This document shows positions 63,552 through 64,000 of a DNA stretch of 64,000 nt, piece after piece; the first letter of the stretch is position 1, and the number at the start of each line of letters is the position of its first letter. The position numbers were made by a program, and so were the translations under genes. Source of the stretch: Pseudomonas svalbardensis (GTDB lineage: Bacteria; Pseudomonadota; Gammaproteobacteria; Pseudomonadales; Pseudomonadaceae); assembly GCF_030053115.1 (NCBI RefSeq), contig NZ_CP125619.1, forward strand, positions 4,227,501 to 4,291,500, written 5' to 3'. The notes below the pieces were generated by a model. That model was not told the origin of the DNA. It saw nothing but the letters and a program-made list of their open reading frames with translations, and ran no database searches.

Positions 63552-63859
63552 TACGTATCCTGATGATCCTTGAGAATCTGCCCGCTGACAGCGTCCAATT
63601 CCAGGTCCCACTCAATGCCCTGAGGGTCGCGCAACTCCACCTGATAGATGTACTTGCCGTACTCTTCTTCCAGCTCGGTTTCGGTGATGGTGGCACCCGG
63701 GTGTTTGGTCAGAGCAGTAGCGTTGAGCTTCTCGAAAGACACAATGGTACCAGCGTCGCGCAGTCTCAGGGCTTCGTCGGGACCGAGGTCGCGAGCGTGG
63801 GCGATGCTGGCGGTCATGCCGATGATGGACGCGGTGAACAGGGCAGTCAGGGTTCTCAT
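63551..63859 (-). CDS. Exported PepSY domain protein (first of pair)
   Basis: A 102-residue protein with a signal peptide (cleaved near AHARD, residues 20-24). The PepSY domain (HPGATITETELEEEYGKYIY, then ELDAVSGQILKDHQD) is clearly homologous to that of the next gene, so the pair arose by tandem duplication. Both mature proteins begin with a similar RDLxxDEALRLR segment. It heads a four-gene operon. Confidence 0.9.
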   Translation of the reverse strand: MRTLTALFTASIIGMTASIAHARDLGPDEALRLRDAGTIVSFEKLNATALTKHPGATITETELEEEYGKYIYQVELRDPQGIEWDLELDAVSGQILKDHQDT

Positions 63860-63916
63860 GGGGTGTCTCCGTATTTTTTTATGTGTTGCCTACGGGAGCC
63901 ACCTTAGCGATCCGAA

Positions 63917-63932
63917 CTTAACTGAAACTGAA
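63917..63932 (-). promoter_or_regulatory. Candidate response-regulator binding site
   Basis: ACTTAACTGAAACTGA contains two tandem ACTGAA repeats (63921-63926, 63927-63932) next to a CTTAA, 60 nt upstream of the PepSY operon. Tandem half-sites are typical of OmpR-family regulators, so autoregulation is plausible. Not matched to a known box. Confidence 0.35.
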
Positions 63933-63978
63933 TTGCCATCATCGAGATGGCAACACGACATCACAGACATACACAAAA

Positions 63979-64000
63979 CCTGTGGGAGCGAGCCTGCTCG
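63979..64000. repeat. Partial REP at the window edge
   Basis: CCTGTGGGAGCGAGCCTGCT followed by CG is the left arm of another REP unit, cut by the end of the window. Confidence 0.9.

Overview
The window is a piece of a Pseudomonas chromosome, most likely from the P. fluorescens group. The evidence is the gene content (tRNA-Arg/His/Leu next to folD, sstT, polB, trhP, selD-selU, divergent ampR/ampC, glucarate genes), the high third-position GC, and many intergenic repeats with the GTGGGAGCGAGC core typical of fluorescent pseudomonads. There is no rRNA, prophage or CRISPR array. The one complete mobile element is an IS4-family insertion sequence.

Layout. 0-5.2 kb: a leftward tRNA-Arg/His/Leu unit, folD, an mddA-like methyltransferase, pbpG, and an IS4-family element sitting exactly in the pbpG terminator with a 12-bp target duplication. 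5.2-12.2 kb: small Asp/Pro-rich proteins, a lipoprotein with a degenerate C39-like fold, a TerC-family membrane protein, nhaR, an MFS transporter, sstT and a DUF1993 gene. 12.2-15.9 kb: a four-gene leftward operon (UDP-uronate epimerase, GT2 glycosyltransferase, LAB_N membrane protein, ArnT-like transferase) that looks like a route for putting a lipid-carried sugar on lipid A or another periplasmic acceptor. 16-24.5 kb: yceH, a cupin, a shikimate-dehydrogenase-like gene, small proteins, an AI-2E-family permease, trhP, and a LysR/EamA pair. 24.6-28.3 kb: a glucarate unit (GntR regulator, transporter, gudD) with a visible operator and a candidate Hfq/Crc site. 28.4-30.6 kb: divergent ampR/ampC.

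30.7-45.7 kb: mostly single housekeeping or conserved genes (DUF6124, DUF4174, VOC, TauE/SafE, AKR, polB, CBS, GST), an ECF sigma/anti-sigma pair behind a DUF3455 gene, a truncated isochorismatase, a flavin monooxygenase and a zinc-type hemB. 45.8-55.3 kb: PhzF, GST, a histidine phosphatase, selD-selU, a Tsx-type nucleoside channel with a LacI-family operator followed by an internally deleted purine nucleoside permease, a 54-residue bacterial metallothionein, and a DUF606 transporter pair with a divergent LysR regulator. 55.3-64 kb: two chemoreceptors around a Na+/H+-antiporter-family transporter, then a leftward PepSY-PepSY-response regulator-sensor kinase operon.

The most notable items are the metallothionein, the lipid-linked sugar operon, the IS landing inside a terminator stem, the decayed nucleoside-salvage unit next to an intact operator, the zinc-type HemB, and the repeat families, one of which now encodes the C-terminus of AmpR. 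Two further short open frames (15781-15936 and 34186-34359) may be genes. Functions rest on motif and family recognition by eye; no database search was possible.
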